A DNA stretch of 10,668 nucleotides from CAZFYZ01 sp964523735 (lineage in GTDB: Bacteria > Armatimonadota > UBA5829), in NCBI GenBank assembly GCA_964523735.1, contig CAZFYZ010000119.1, positions 1-10,668 on the forward strand, read 5' to 3'. Shown one piece after another: positions 1 through 6,533 of this stretch. The notes beneath the pieces are model-generated. The model was given only the letters and a program-made list of their open reading frames with translations, made no database searches and had not been told where the DNA came from. The position numbers were made by a program, and so were the translations under genes. The number at the start of each line of letters is the position of its first letter. Position 1 is the stretch's first letter.

Positions 1-1392
1 GAAGAACAGGATGACCTCTTGCGGCCGCGCCTGGTCGATCTGATCGATCCGCGCAAAGTCCACCTGATACCCCGCTCGTGAGAATGCCCGATATGCCCCC
101 TTCACCGACTGCGCATACTTGCCCGCGCTCCTGTCCGACACGTGGCAGAACAACTGCGACTCGGGCAGTACCACGATCGCGACTTCACCACGAACCGGTC
201 GGCTCGTCTCGATCTCCGGGCAAGTCTCCTTGAGCCTGGTGAACCACGAAGCGGCCTCCGTGCGTTCGCTCGGCGACCCATCCAGGTGGCACAGACCAAA
301 CCCAGGCGACTCCGGCCCCAGCAGTTCCGGCCTCCACTGCCAGTACATCACGCCCTTCGCGCCAGAGGCCAGGCTGATCCAGTTCCACAGCCTAATGTCC
401 TCCGGCTTCGGCGCGCGGCTGTGCATCAACCCCTCGCCCGATGGCCCGGCCTGCATCTCGGCTGTCCAAAATGTCTTGCCTCGAGACGCAGCCCGGATCA
501 CGTCGTGGACCTTGAACGTTTCGGCATCATCGTAGTTGAACCACAGGGGGAAGCAGGACAGGCCGTAGAGGTCGACTTCCTCGGCATTGCGCCAGTCGTC
601 CGTCAGCATCGTCGCCATTGACCCGAGAGTGTTCGGCAGGCCGTGCGAGACCAGCAGCGCCTGAGGATCGGCCTTCCGCAGCGCCTCTACGCGCCATCTC
701 AACAGCCGCCCCTGGTTTGCCAGCCGGAACTTGATCCAGTCCAGCCAGTCTGGGTACCCGCCCCAGTACCTGGGCGGTGTTACTTCCTCCCAGCACGTGT
801 AGCGTCTTCGCCAAGCCTTTGAGAGAGCGTCCAGATCGCCGTATCTAGCTGCCAAGTGTTCCCTGAACTTCTCGACTGTGGCCGGGCAGTAGCAGTAGTA
901 CTGGTCGCCGATGTAGCCATCCAGCTCGAACCAGACTTCATTCCAGACGTCGTACCCGAGCAGTGCTTCATGACCGGCGAAGTGAGCAGCCAGAGCGCCC
1001 ATAAAACCAGCTGCCGCCTCGGCCGCGGGTTGGTTGTCAAGACACAGCCCAGGCCAGCCTCCGCCCGGTGTGTTTGGCCTTCCCATAGGGTCAATACATT
1101 GGCCATCATTCGCTATGTATCGTGCGTCAGGATGCGCACGCACGAGCCAGGCAGGCGCGTTCTCCAGTATCACCTGGATCAGCGCTCTCAGCCCGATCTC
1201 GCGACAGATCTCCATCAGCCGGTCCAGCTCAGAGAAGTCGAACTTGCCCTCGCCGGTGTGACTCCAGCTCCACATAGCCCACAGGCGAACAGTGTTCATG
1301 CCGTGAGCTTTCACGTTCTGCAGATCACGCTTCCAGTCTTCGGGAGGGGGATTAGGTGTGCGGTAGTATTGCGAACCGTAGATCATCAACAT
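1..1392 (-). CDS. GH42-family beta-galactosidase, N-terminal part (cut by left window edge)
   Basis: Hydrolyses terminal beta-galactosides; GH42 enzymes usually act on small galacto-oligosaccharides and are often cytoplasmic. Hand translation from 1392 gives 464 open codons to the window edge. The start reads MLMIYGSQYYR. A TIM barrel follows with typical GH42 landmarks: early VRLWAMWSWSH, the acid/base site WNEV (N151, E152), and the nucleophile segment TAEMQAG (E312), with YWQWRP after it. The E152-to-E312 spacing fits GH42. The last residues shown (VVLPESQLF onward) enter the trimerisation domain. The family is usually about 650-700 residues, so roughly a third is missing beyond the edge. 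No signal peptide is visible. An in-frame TAA three codons upstream limits the start to ATG 1392 or ATG 1386; the Shine-Dalgarno is weak (TGGA). It is divergent from the PIG-L/GT4 operon. The family is well supported; the exact substrate is not. Confidence 0.9.
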   Translation of the reverse strand, partial: MLMIYGSQYYRTPNPPPEDWKRDLQNVKAHGMNTVRLWAMWSWSHTGEGKFDFSELDRLMEICREIGLRALIQVILENAPAWLVRAHPDARYIANDGQCIDPMGRPNTPGGGWPGLCLDNQPAAEAAAGFMGALAAHFAGHEALLGYDVWNEVWFELDGYIGDQYYCYCPATVEKFREHLAARYGDLDALSKAWRRRYTCWEEVTPPRYWGGYPDWLDWIKFRLANQGRLLRWRVEALRKADPQALLVSHGLPNTLGSMATMLTDDWRNAEEVDLYGLSCFPLWFNYDDAETFKVHDVIRAASRGKTFWTAEMQAGPSGEGLMHSRAPKPEDIRLWNWISLASGAKGVMYWQWRPELLGPESPGFGLCHLDGSPSERTEAASWFTRLKETCPEIETSRPVRGEVAIVVLPESQLFCHVSDRSAGKYAQSVKGAYRAFSRAGYQVDFARIDQIDQARPQEVILFF

Positions 1393-1406
1393 ATTGTCCA
1401 GTTAGC

Positions 1407-1425
1407 GTTACAAACTCAGTGTAAC
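1407..1425. promoter_or_regulatory. Perfect 6-bp inverted repeat upstream of GH42 gene, candidate operator
   Basis: GTTACA, a 7-nt spacer and TGTAAC form a perfect dyad whose near edge is 15 bp upstream of the GH42 ATG. The position fits an operator overlapping the promoter or leader. The protein that would bind it is unknown. A clear -35/-10 pair for the minus strand was not found here, so the regulatory role is inferred from position and symmetry only. Confidence 0.4.
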
Positions 1426-1541
1426 AAAAAGGAGCACTGGGGTCAATCTGTGACAAGCTCGCTCAGCAAGATTCTGAAGTGTCCAGGAGAGTCGCCGACC
1501 GCCAAATCACGGTCACCAATGTGGCCGATCGCACGTCAGCA

Positions 1542-1574
1542 CTCCGGATCTCGAACTTCGAACCTCCGATCTCG
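1542..1574. repeat. Short imperfect direct repeat in the divergent intergenic region
   Basis: CTCCGGATCTCG (1542-1553) recurs as CTCCGATCTCG (1564-1574), one base shorter, with a period of about 22 bp. TCGAA-type words lie between the copies. It is in noncoding sequence upstream of the putative PIG-L promoter. It may be a degenerate low-complexity tract or a pair of protein-binding half sites; nothing decides between them. Confidence 0.3.
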
Positions 1575-1579
1575 TGACC

Positions 1580-1608
1580 TTCAGACTTCCTGGGTATAAG
1601 CCTATACA
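1580..1608 (+). promoter_or_regulatory. Candidate sigma70-type promoter for the PIG-L/GT4/glycosidase operon
   Basis: TTCAGA (1580-1585) and TATACA (1603-1608) are separated by 17 bp, each matching the consensus at four of six positions. Transcription would start near 1615 and leave about 40 nt of leader before GTG 1655. That agrees with the later start chosen for the PIG-L gene. A competing -10, TATAAG at 1595-1600, is nearby. This is a pattern match only. Confidence 0.35.
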
Positions 1609-1622
1609 TGTGGGTATAGGCT
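1599..1622. repeat. Perfect 9-bp inverted repeat overlapping the candidate promoter
   Basis: AGCCTATAC (1599-1607) and GTATAGGCT (1614-1622) are perfect reverse complements around a 6-nt spacer. A partly overlapping smaller dyad, GTATA-AGCC-TATAC, lies at 1594-1607. The repeat covers the proposed -10 and start point, as expected for a repressor operator. In RNA, the downstream part could only form a hairpin if transcription began upstream of it. Confidence 0.45.
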
Positions 1623-1654
1623 CATCAGGCAACGTCGAGCACCAGAGTGTCAGC

Positions 1655-2320
1655 GTGAAATGTCTCGTTGTGGTCGCTCATCCCGACGACGAGGCGATTT
1701 GGATGGGCGGCACAATTCTAACCTACCCTTCGTGGGAGTGGCACATCATCAGCCTCACCAGAGCTGATGACCCCGACCGCGCCCCTCGCTTCGAGCAGGC
1801 GGCGGCGGAGTTCGGTGCCCAAGCCTACATCTCCGACCTCGACGATAGCAGCCCCACGCTCGCTCCGCTTTCGGACGACTTGGAAGAGATCAAGGCCCGC
1901 ATCTCTGAGGTTGTCTCTCGCGCGCCTCGCTCCGAGACCTTTGACCTGATCTTCACTCATGGCCGCAACGGCGAGTATGGCCACGAACGCCATATACAGG
2001 TGCACCGCGCTGTCTACGAGATGATCGAGTACGGCGACTTGAGCGGCAATCTCACGCTATTCGACTACGTTCAGATGGACCCCGGCATATGTACTGCGCG
2101 ACTGGGACCTGGAAGTCGCTGCTACATGCGTTTGACCGCTGATGAGTTCCACCAGAAGCAGCACGTGATCCGCGACATTTACGGCTTCCAGCCCGGTAGC
2201 TTTGAGTTCGACTCCACGGGCATGGCGGAAGCATTCTCAGGGCCGGGCGCACGCGTGCTTAAGTCCATCGGGTCGAGACTTACGTCTACCGAGACTACCA
2301 CCCAGACAAAGGGAGGCTGA
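1655..2320 (+). CDS. PIG-L (LmbE-like) family N-deacetylase
   Basis: Zinc-dependent hydrolase of the family that removes N-acetyl from GlcNAc-type sugars. From GTG 1655 it is 221 residues and begins MKCLVVVAHPDDEAIWMGG. The AHPDDE motif supplies zinc ligands H9 and D12 and the general base D11. A second motif, GHERHIQVH, supplies the expected H-x-x-H (H110/H113). The Trp-Met in place of the usual small residues after the first motif is a subfamily feature. The frame stays open upstream to GTG 1574, but those codons cover the inverted repeat and promoter candidate, and the fold normally starts directly at the AHPDD strand, so 1655 is preferred despite a weak Shine-Dalgarno. It is first in the operon; its last codons contain the ribosome site of the glycosyltransferase gene. 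The substrate is unknown; the GT4 product next door is the obvious candidate. Confidence 0.85.
   Translation: MKCLVVVAHPDDEAIWMGGTILTYPSWEWHIISLTRADDPDRAPRFEQAAAEFGAQAYISDLDDSSPTLAPLSDDLEEIKARISEVVSRAPRSETFDLIFTHGRNGEYGHERHIQVHRAVYEMIEYGDLSGNLTLFDYVQMDPGICTARLGPGSRCYMRLTADEFHQKQHVIRDIYGFQPGSFEFDSTGMAEAFSGPGARVLKSIGSRLTSTETTTQTKGG
2311..2316 (+). promoter_or_regulatory. Ribosome binding site that fixes the TTG start of the GT4 gene
   Basis: GGGAGG sits 9 nt before TTG 2326 and lies inside the last codons of the PIG-L gene. No comparable site precedes the in-frame ATG at 2338 at proper spacing. The overlap implies translational coupling between the two genes. Confidence 0.7.
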
Positions 2321-2325
2321 TTCGC

Positions 2326-3528
2326 TTGCGCGCACTAATGTTATACGAATACCCCCCTCCACCAGCCGGCCTTGCGACCCAGGGCCATCTGCTTTATCGG
2401 GGCTTGAGTGAGCTAGGCCTCGAATGCATGCCTGTTCACTTGACCAGCGGGCTGCAGAAGGAGTGGCTTTACGAATGGTTCAAGCCCGATGTCGCAATAG
2501 GTGTGGGATTCTGGGGCCAGATGCCGGAACTCGTCCTGCACCCACGCAAGTTCGGGGTCCAGCCTGTCCCGTGGCTCGTTGCCGACGGATGGGTCGCAAA
2601 CTACCAGGACGAACTCAACTCCCTTCCGCTGATCATGGCCACAAGCCAGTGGGTGGTCGAGGCCTATGTAAGGGATGGCGTCTCGGCCGAGCGTATGGTG
2701 GACCAGCCCATTGGCTGCGACCTGCAATCATTCGTCCCGCTCAAGAAGTCCGATCCCAAGGTCCAGGCTGTCCGTCGATCCCTGGGCGTACCAGAGGATG
2801 TGAAGCTGATCCTCACGATCGGAGGCGATGGCGCGAGCAAGGGCAGCCAGGAGATGATGAAAGCCCTCGCGCGCATCAACCGGCAGTTCACCAACTGGCA
2901 CTATGTCTGCAAGGTCTGGAGCCAGGCCCGCACGCGCAAGCAGAACGATCTGGACCTGAAGCTTGCCGCCGAACTCGGCATCCGACACAAGGTCTCATAC
3001 GTCGATGGCGTGCTGTCGCGCGAGTTCATGCCATACCTATATAACGCATGCGACATCTACGCTGCTCCCAGCCGGCAGGAGGGCTTCGGCATGCCGCACG
3101 TCGAGGCGCAGGCTTGTGGCAAACCGGTGTTGAGCGTCGATGCAATGGGCATAAAGGAGACGGTCGTTCATGGTCGCACCGGGTATCTGGCCGGCGTGGC
3201 CGAATACATATCCATATCAGAGGGAGAGGCCGGCGAGGCGGCAGGCTACTCAATACCGACAACCATCAAGTTCGACAAGCCCAAGGTGATCGCAGTCAGG
3301 GCCAGCGTGGACGACCTCGAGCGCTATGTCCTGAGGCTGCTGACAGATGACGCTCTTTCCCAACGCCTGGGCCAGGCAGGCCGCCAACATGTCGAGCGCA
3401 ACTTCGACTATCGCGACGTTGCCAGGCGAGTGCTAAAGGTCGTCGGCGAGCGCATCCCTCTGAAGGGCTCGACCACAGGGCCGCCCATACGTGTGGCCGA
3501 CACAAAACAGCCAGTATCGACAACGTGA
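2326..3528 (+). CDS. GT4-family (GT-B fold) retaining glycosyltransferase
   Basis: Transfers a sugar from a nucleotide-sugar donor with retention of configuration; presumably cytoplasmic. It is 400 residues, normal for GT4. The N-terminal half begins MRALMLYEYPPPPAGLATQG, a first strand and acceptor-side loop. The C-terminal Rossmann half begins near VKLILTIGGDG (about 159-169) and carries the donor-site EX7E motif in EGFGMPHVE (E252, E260), followed by GKPVLSVDAMGIKETV and HGRTGYL. An acidic, Gly/Ser-rich stretch of about 30 residues (near 291-325) separates HGRTGYL from the C-terminal helix VDDLERYVLRLL and looks longer than usual. The TTG start at 2326 is supported by GGGAGG. It is 5 nt after the PIG-L stop, and its TGA is close to the next start. 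The acceptor and sugar are not predictable from the sequence. Confidence 0.85.
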   Translation: MRALMLYEYPPPPAGLATQGHLLYRGLSELGLECMPVHLTSGLQKEWLYEWFKPDVAIGVGFWGQMPELVLHPRKFGVQPVPWLVADGWVANYQDELNSLPLIMATSQWVVEAYVRDGVSAERMVDQPIGCDLQSFVPLKKSDPKVQAVRRSLGVPEDVKLILTIGGDGASKGSQEMMKALARINRQFTNWHYVCKVWSQARTRKQNDLDLKLAAELGIRHKVSYVDGVLSREFMPYLYNACDIYAAPSRQEGFGMPHVEAQACGKPVLSVDAMGIKETVVHGRTGYLAGVAEYISISEGEAGEAAGYSIPTTIKFDKPKVIAVRASVDDLERYVLRLLTDDALSQRLGQAGRQHVERNFDYRDVARRVLKVVGERIPLKGSTTGPPIRVADTKQPVSTT

Positions 3529-3540
3529 TTGGGGCATTTC

Positions 3541-4767
3541 GTGGTGAAAGCAAGCACATCCATAGTCGACGAAGCATTCAGCCAAGCCAAGCGGGTCATT
3601 GACTTGTGCTCGAATCCGGGGGGGCTGTTCGCGTCGCCGGACTACTACAACGCAGTCTATGCCCGTGACGCGCTGATTGCCTCTCTGGGTGGCTTGGTAT
3701 CCGGCGAGGATCGGTTCATCCGGCAGTGGCTCAAGACCATGGAAACGCTCATGGACCGCCAGTCTCCGTCCGGGCAGATCCCGAACGATGTGGATGTGTT
3801 TGTCCCGACCAGGCCCAGGCTAGTCGCATACGGTGCAGCTGATGCGTCTCTCTGGTTCGCTCTGACGCTGTCGTATGCCGAGCGCCTGATCGGTCCGCAG
3901 CCGCAGTTCGGACAGGCCGCCGCCAAGGCTATGCTGTGGCTGCGCTATCAGGATGCGCACGAGGATGGGCTCGTCGAGCAGCAGGAAGCAACCGACTGGA
4001 TGGACATCATCGCCAATCGCGGCCACGTCCTGTACACGAACGTGCTCTACTTCGCGGCGCTCGAGCTTCGGGGGAACATCCGCCGCGCGCACTTGGTGAG
4101 GGAGTCGATAAACTGCGAGTTGTGGAGGCAGGATCTCGGCTACTTCCTGCCATTCTCCTGGAAGCAGGAGCATGGAGACTGGTTCGACGCCCCAGGCAAC
4201 CTGTTCGCCATCGCCTTTGGTCTTGCCGACGAGGATCAGGCGGCAAGCATCCTCGACCACATCGAACGCAACCAGATCGATCGACCTTATCCGATCCGCA
4301 CGATATTCCCGCCAATTCAGCCCGGTGATCCACATTGGCGCGAGTACTATCGCACCGAGCATGATCTCAACATGCCTGACCAGTACCACAACGGCGGTAT
4401 CTGGCCGTGGGTTGGTGGGCTCTACGTCGGAGCCCTTGTGCGAGCGAAGCGATTGGACAAGGCCAGGGAAGCTCTCGAACTGCTCGCCCAAGCCAATCGG
4501 CAGGGCCGCAATCGTGAGTGGGAGTTCAACGAATGGCTGCACGGCATATCGGGCGAGCCAAGGGGCGCACATGATCAGTGCTGGTCGGCGGGCATGTATA
4601 TCTATGCATACACGTGTGTCCAGCAGGGGACCGAACCGGTCTTCGCCACGATAGAATCGCCCGAGGCGAAGACAAACAACAATGATTCAGCCGGCGAAGG
4701 TCTCATACCGGAGCACCGAGCGCTCACCAACATACACGCCATATTCGACACCGACTACAGACCGTAG
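3541..4767 (+). CDS. Six-hairpin (alpha/alpha)6 glycosidase, GH100/debranching-enzyme-like
   Basis: Predicted inverting glycoside hydrolase of the (alpha/alpha)6 barrel superfamily (GH100 neutral invertases, GDE C-terminal domains, GH63-like enzymes). From GTG 3541 it is 408 residues. Landmarks are NAVYARDALIASLGG near the N-terminus, GAADASLWFAL (Asp about 101, candidate catalytic acid), EATDWMDI (about 150-157), and NEWLHGISGEP (Glu about 331, candidate base), followed by CWSAGMYIYAY. The Asp/Glu pair parallels the VDSGLWW and EWPEYYDG motifs of GH100. No signal peptide is seen. The frame is open to TTG 3529, one base after the upstream TGA, but GGGG at 3531-3534 is spaced properly for GTG 3541, so that start is preferred. 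Third gene of the operon. The substrate could be sucrose-like, a glucosylglycerate-like solute, or the product of the neighbouring GT4; the fold is more certain than the reaction. Confidence 0.75.
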   Translation: MVKASTSIVDEAFSQAKRVIDLCSNPGGLFASPDYYNAVYARDALIASLGGLVSGEDRFIRQWLKTMETLMDRQSPSGQIPNDVDVFVPTRPRLVAYGAADASLWFALTLSYAERLIGPQPQFGQAAAKAMLWLRYQDAHEDGLVEQQEATDWMDIIANRGHVLYTNVLYFAALELRGNIRRAHLVRESINCELWRQDLGYFLPFSWKQEHGDWFDAPGNLFAIAFGLADEDQAASILDHIERNQIDRPYPIRTIFPPIQPGDPHWREYYRTEHDLNMPDQYHNGGIWPWVGGLYVGALVRAKRLDKAREALELLAQANRQGRNREWEFNEWLHGISGEPRGAHDQCWSAGMYIYAYTCVQQGTEPVFATIESPEAKTNNNDSAGEGLIPEHRALTNIHAIFDTDYRP

Positions 4768-4780
4768 CTTATGTTCTGGA

Positions 4781-4802
4781 GTCTGGAGGCGTCGGCTCAG
4801 AC
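4781..4802. terminator. Weak hairpin in the convergent gap between glycosidase and phosphoribosyltransferase
   Basis: GTCTG (4781-4785) pairs with CAGAC (4798-4802); two more pairs (AG/CT) can form after a one-base bulge. It lies in the 46-bp gap between convergent genes where termination is expected, but it is short and has no T-tract on either strand. Confidence 0.2.
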
Positions 4803-4813
4803 AGACGGGCGAT

Positions 4814-5458
4814 CTATGGCCTGCAGCCCTCCAGCCACGGCACAAGATCGTCGTCTGTTAGATCATGCCAGTTGAGGTAGAAATCGGCAACAGCGAACGG
4901 CACCGCGGGGCTGAGGATATCGAAGACACACTCATCCGCGGACTCTTCGATCATGGCGGCAGCGGAACGGGAAGCTACAGGAGCTGCAGCTATCACCTTT
5001 GAGGCGTGCTGCTGCCTGGCAGACTTGATGGCCGCGAGCATGGTGTATCCGCTCGCCAACCCGTCATCCAAAACTATGGTTGTCCTGCCTGCCAGGTCGA
5101 TTGCAGGGCGCCGGGCTTCCAGGAATGCGGCCCGTTCGCTGAGCTGACGCCGCACTGATTCGGCCACTTCCTCAACTTGGGCTTGCGACATCATCATTGC
5201 CTGCACCATCGACTCGTTCAGCACCAGCGAGCCATCGGACGCCACCGCGCCAAAGCCGGCCTCGGGATTCCATGGTATGGGGAGCTTGCGGACAACGATT
5301 ACACCCCAGGAAAGTTGGAGCCTGTGCGCGGCAGTCGCCGCAACCGGGATACCGCCGCGAGGAATCGCCAGGATAACCGCTGCCGAGCCGTGCCAGTTAT
5401 CCAGTCTCTTCGCAATCCGTCTACCTGCCTCTTCTCGATCTTGAAACAGGGTATGCAA
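4814..5458 (-). CDS. Phosphoribosyltransferase-family protein, copy 1
   Basis: Type I PRTase fold, 214 residues. It begins with the LFQDREEAGRRIAKRL helix typical of stand-alone PRTases of this group, then ILAIPRGGIPVA (about 29-40), VVRKLPIPWNPEAGFGAVA (about 55-73), and the PRPP-binding loop TIVLDDGLASGYTM (127-140), where the two Asp and the SGYT turn bind ribose phosphate and magnesium. Members are often called hypoxanthine/adenine-type or uncharacterised PRTases, and the physiological base or acceptor is unknown. The start is TTG 5458: GGGAGG at 5464-5469 is 5 nt upstream. An ATG at 5462 overlaps this start but is only 1 nt from the ribosome site and opens only a 13-codon frame. It lies downstream of a paralog on the same strand, separated by about 255 bp that hold two structured repeats. 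Confidence 0.85.
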   Translation of the reverse strand: MHTLFQDREEAGRRIAKRLDNWHGSAAVILAIPRGGIPVAATAAHRLQLSWGVIVVRKLPIPWNPEAGFGAVASDGSLVLNESMVQAMMMSQAQVEEVAESVRRQLSERAAFLEARRPAIDLAGRTTIVLDDGLASGYTMLAAIKSARQQHASKVIAAAPVASRSAAAMIEESADECVFDILSPAVPFAVADFYLNWHDLTDDDLVPWLEGCRP

Positions 5459-5463
5459 TCATG

Positions 5464-5469
5464 CCTCCC
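5464..5469 (-). promoter_or_regulatory. Ribosome binding site fixing the TTG start of PRTase copy 1
   Basis: On the minus strand GGGAGG precedes TTG 5458 by 5 nt. It lies just downstream of a small hairpin (ACGGC 5472-5476 with GCCGT 5481-5485, loop GAAC), which could partly shield initiation. Confidence 0.65.
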
Positions 5470-5471
5470 GG

Positions 5472-5485
5472 ACGGCGAACGCCGT
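5472..5485 (-). other. Small hairpin just upstream of the PRTase copy 1 ribosome site
   Basis: ACGGC-GAAC-GCCGT is a perfect 5-bp stem with a 4-nt loop, 2 nt from the GGGAGG motif in the leader of the minus-strand gene. It may modulate translation or be incidental. Confidence 0.35.
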
Positions 5486-5536
5486 ATAGCCGGTGTTTCC
5501 CGCACCGCAAGAGGGCTAAACAGTGGGGTGGGGTGT

Positions 5537-5603
5537 TGCCCCTGGATGCGTCAGAGACGCCTGCTACAACTAATCTTCCGTTGTAGTTGGGTTCTCTGAA
5601 CCC
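5537..5603. repeat. Three-hairpin structured repeat, copy A
   Basis: 67-nt unit containing GCGTC-AGA-GACGC (5548-5560), CTACAAC / GTTGTAG with a 9-nt loop (5564-5586), and GGGTTC-TCT-GAACCC (5589-5603). The first and last hairpins contain complementary words, TCAGAGA and TCTCTGA, so the unit can alternatively close over the middle stem. It is almost the same as copy B 105 bp away: 49 of 55 core positions match, with differences mostly in the loop and inner end of the middle stem. It has no T-tract and no obvious target-site duplication. It could be a REP/MITE-like repeat or an RNA processing or stability element. Confidence 0.75.
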
Positions 5604-5641
5604 CTGAGCCCGGCGGACTGTAGATGGTTCTTTGCACCATG

Positions 5642-5708
5642 TGCCCCGGATGGCGTCAGAGACGCCTGCTACAGCGACTCCTTCGTTGTAGTCGGGTTCT
5701 CTGAACCC
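5642..5708. repeat. Three-hairpin structured repeat, copy B
   Basis: Second copy in the same orientation, ending 5 nt from the stop codon of PRTase copy 2 (so directly downstream of that gene). Stems: GGCGTC-AGA-GACGCC (5652-5666), CTACAGCGA / TCGTTGTAG with a 5-nt loop and one G-U pair (5669-5691), and GGGTTC-TCT-GAACCC (5694-5708). The first stem is one pair longer and the middle stem two pairs longer than in copy A. The substitutions keep the structure. Confidence 0.75.
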
Positions 5709-5713
5709 TATCG

Positions 5714-6373
5714 TCAAGTTGCCTGAGAGCGGCTCCTCTCCAGCAGCTCAACCACTTCTGCATCCGAGACCTGCCGGAAGTCTCGGTACCAGTACCCAAC
5801 GGCCATAAATGGCGACGGCGTCCGCAGGCACACGAGATCATTGACGAAAGGCCCGAGAGCCTCGACCGAGTCTGGGGGCCCCACGGGAACAGCCAACACG
5901 ACGCTCGATGCGCCCAGCCTCTTCAGCGCAACAGCGGCTGCACGAGTCGTGTAGCCGGTCGCTATCCCATCGTCCACGAGAAGCACGTTGCGTTCGTTGA
6001 CCTCAGGCGGATCAACTGTCCCCCTGTAAGCCTGAAGCCTGCGGCGCACTTCGGCAAGCTGAGCCTCCACCTGCTGCTCGATATAGGCCTCGCTGACTCC
6101 AAGGAAGCGCACAGAGCCCTCATCCAGAATGCTCTCGTGATCACCCCAGCTAGCCACCGCGCCAATCGCCAGTTCCTCCTGGCCCGGGGCCGGTATCTTG
6201 CGAGGCACGATCACATCCAACTCTAGCCCGAGCGTGGAAGCGACTTCATAGCCCACCACGACTCCGCCGCGTGGAATGGCCAGCACGATCGAGTCCGTGT
6301 CCTCGTATTCCTTCAGTGCCTGCGCCAACTCCTGCCCGGCCTGCCGCCGGTCATCAAACGGCTCATACAACAT
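5714..6373 (-). CDS. Phosphoribosyltransferase-family protein, copy 2
   Basis: Paralog of the gene at 4814-5458 with the same plan: FDDRRQAGQELAQAL (about 6-20), VLAIPRGGVVVG (30-41), VPRKIPAPGQEELAIGAVA (about 56-74), and PRPP loop VLLVDDGIATGYTT (130-143). It is 219 residues from ATG 6373. An in-frame GTG at 6379 is possible, but AGGGAG at 6379-6384 overlaps it and is spaced 5 nt from the ATG. The two copies differ throughout, so the duplication is old or they were acquired separately. All PRPP-site residues expected for activity are present. The partner base is unknown. It is expressed in the same direction as the zinc-ribbon gene upstream, but a GC-rich hairpin lies between them, so it may have its own promoter. 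Confidence 0.85.
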   Translation of the reverse strand: MLYEPFDDRRQAGQELAQALKEYEDTDSIVLAIPRGGVVVGYEVASTLGLELDVIVPRKIPAPGQEELAIGAVASWGDHESILDEGSVRFLGVSEAYIEQQVEAQLAEVRRRLQAYRGTVDPPEVNERNVLLVDDGIATGYTTRAAAVALKRLGASSVVLAVPVGPPDSVEALGPFVNDLVCLRTPSPFMAVGYWYRDFRQVSDAEVVELLERSRSQAT

Positions 6374-6378
6374 AAGCA

Positions 6379-6384
6379 CTCCCT
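6379..6384 (-). promoter_or_regulatory. Ribosome binding site fixing ATG 6373 of PRTase copy 2
   Basis: AGGGAG on the minus strand ends 5 nt before ATG 6373 and overlaps the alternative GTG at 6379, which rules against the longer start. Confidence 0.65.
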
Positions 6385-6451
6385 GGGGAGAATTTACCCT
6401 TTCTTCCCCGCAAGCGTGCCAACTCCCTTCACTTACGGCTTCTGACCTCGT

Positions 6452-6488
6452 ACGTAGAAACGCCGCGGCTACTGGAATGCCGCGGCGT
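6452..6488 (-). terminator. GC-rich hairpin with short T-run, likely terminator of the zinc-ribbon gene
   Basis: ACGCCGCGGC (6460-6469) and GCCGCGGCGT (6479-6488) form a perfect 10-bp stem with a 9-nt loop. On the minus strand the stem is followed at once by TTTCT, a short U-tract. It lies about 45 bp downstream of the zinc-ribbon stop codon and 80-90 bp upstream of PRTase copy 2. A rho-independent terminator with a weak tail is the simplest reading; an attenuator in the PRTase leader is the alternative. Confidence 0.5.
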
Positions 6489-6533
6489 CTCCCAATGGTG
6501 GAGGGTTGACGACCTTCGTTTCAGTTACTGAGG

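Noticed and set aside
119..1599. Several plus-strand open frames of 75-247 codons across the GH42 region
   Set aside because: They lie antisense to a continuous 464-codon GH42 frame that has both catalytic Glu motifs; their translations show no recognisable domain.
1574..1654. N-terminal extension of the PIG-L protein from GTG 1574
   Set aside because: The extra 27 codons show no signal peptide or domain, cover the candidate promoter and inverted repeat, and PIG-L proteins normally start at the AHPDD strand.
5450..5462. ATG at 5462 as the start of PRTase copy 1 or of a leader peptide
   Set aside because: It is in another frame, ends after 13 codons and is only 1 nt from the GGGAGG site; TTG 5458 has the proper spacing and enters the PRTase frame.
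5537..5708. CRISPR array made of the two repeats
   Set aside because: Only two copies, each internally built of three hairpins, with an unrelated 38-nt gap and no cas genes in the window.
5421..5717. Minus-strand open frame reading through both structured repeats, giving two similar peptides around FREPDYN / FREPNYN
   Set aside because: The 105-bp spacing keeps the copies in frame, but the differences between copies nearly all change amino acids and cluster in a hairpin loop. The frame also overlaps the end of one PRTase and the start of the other. Structure, not coding, explains the conservation.
6410..6432. Possible sigma54 promoter (TGGCAC near TTGC) upstream of PRTase copy 2
   Set aside because: The GG and GC elements are about 9 positions apart instead of the required 12 or so, so sigma54 could not engage both.
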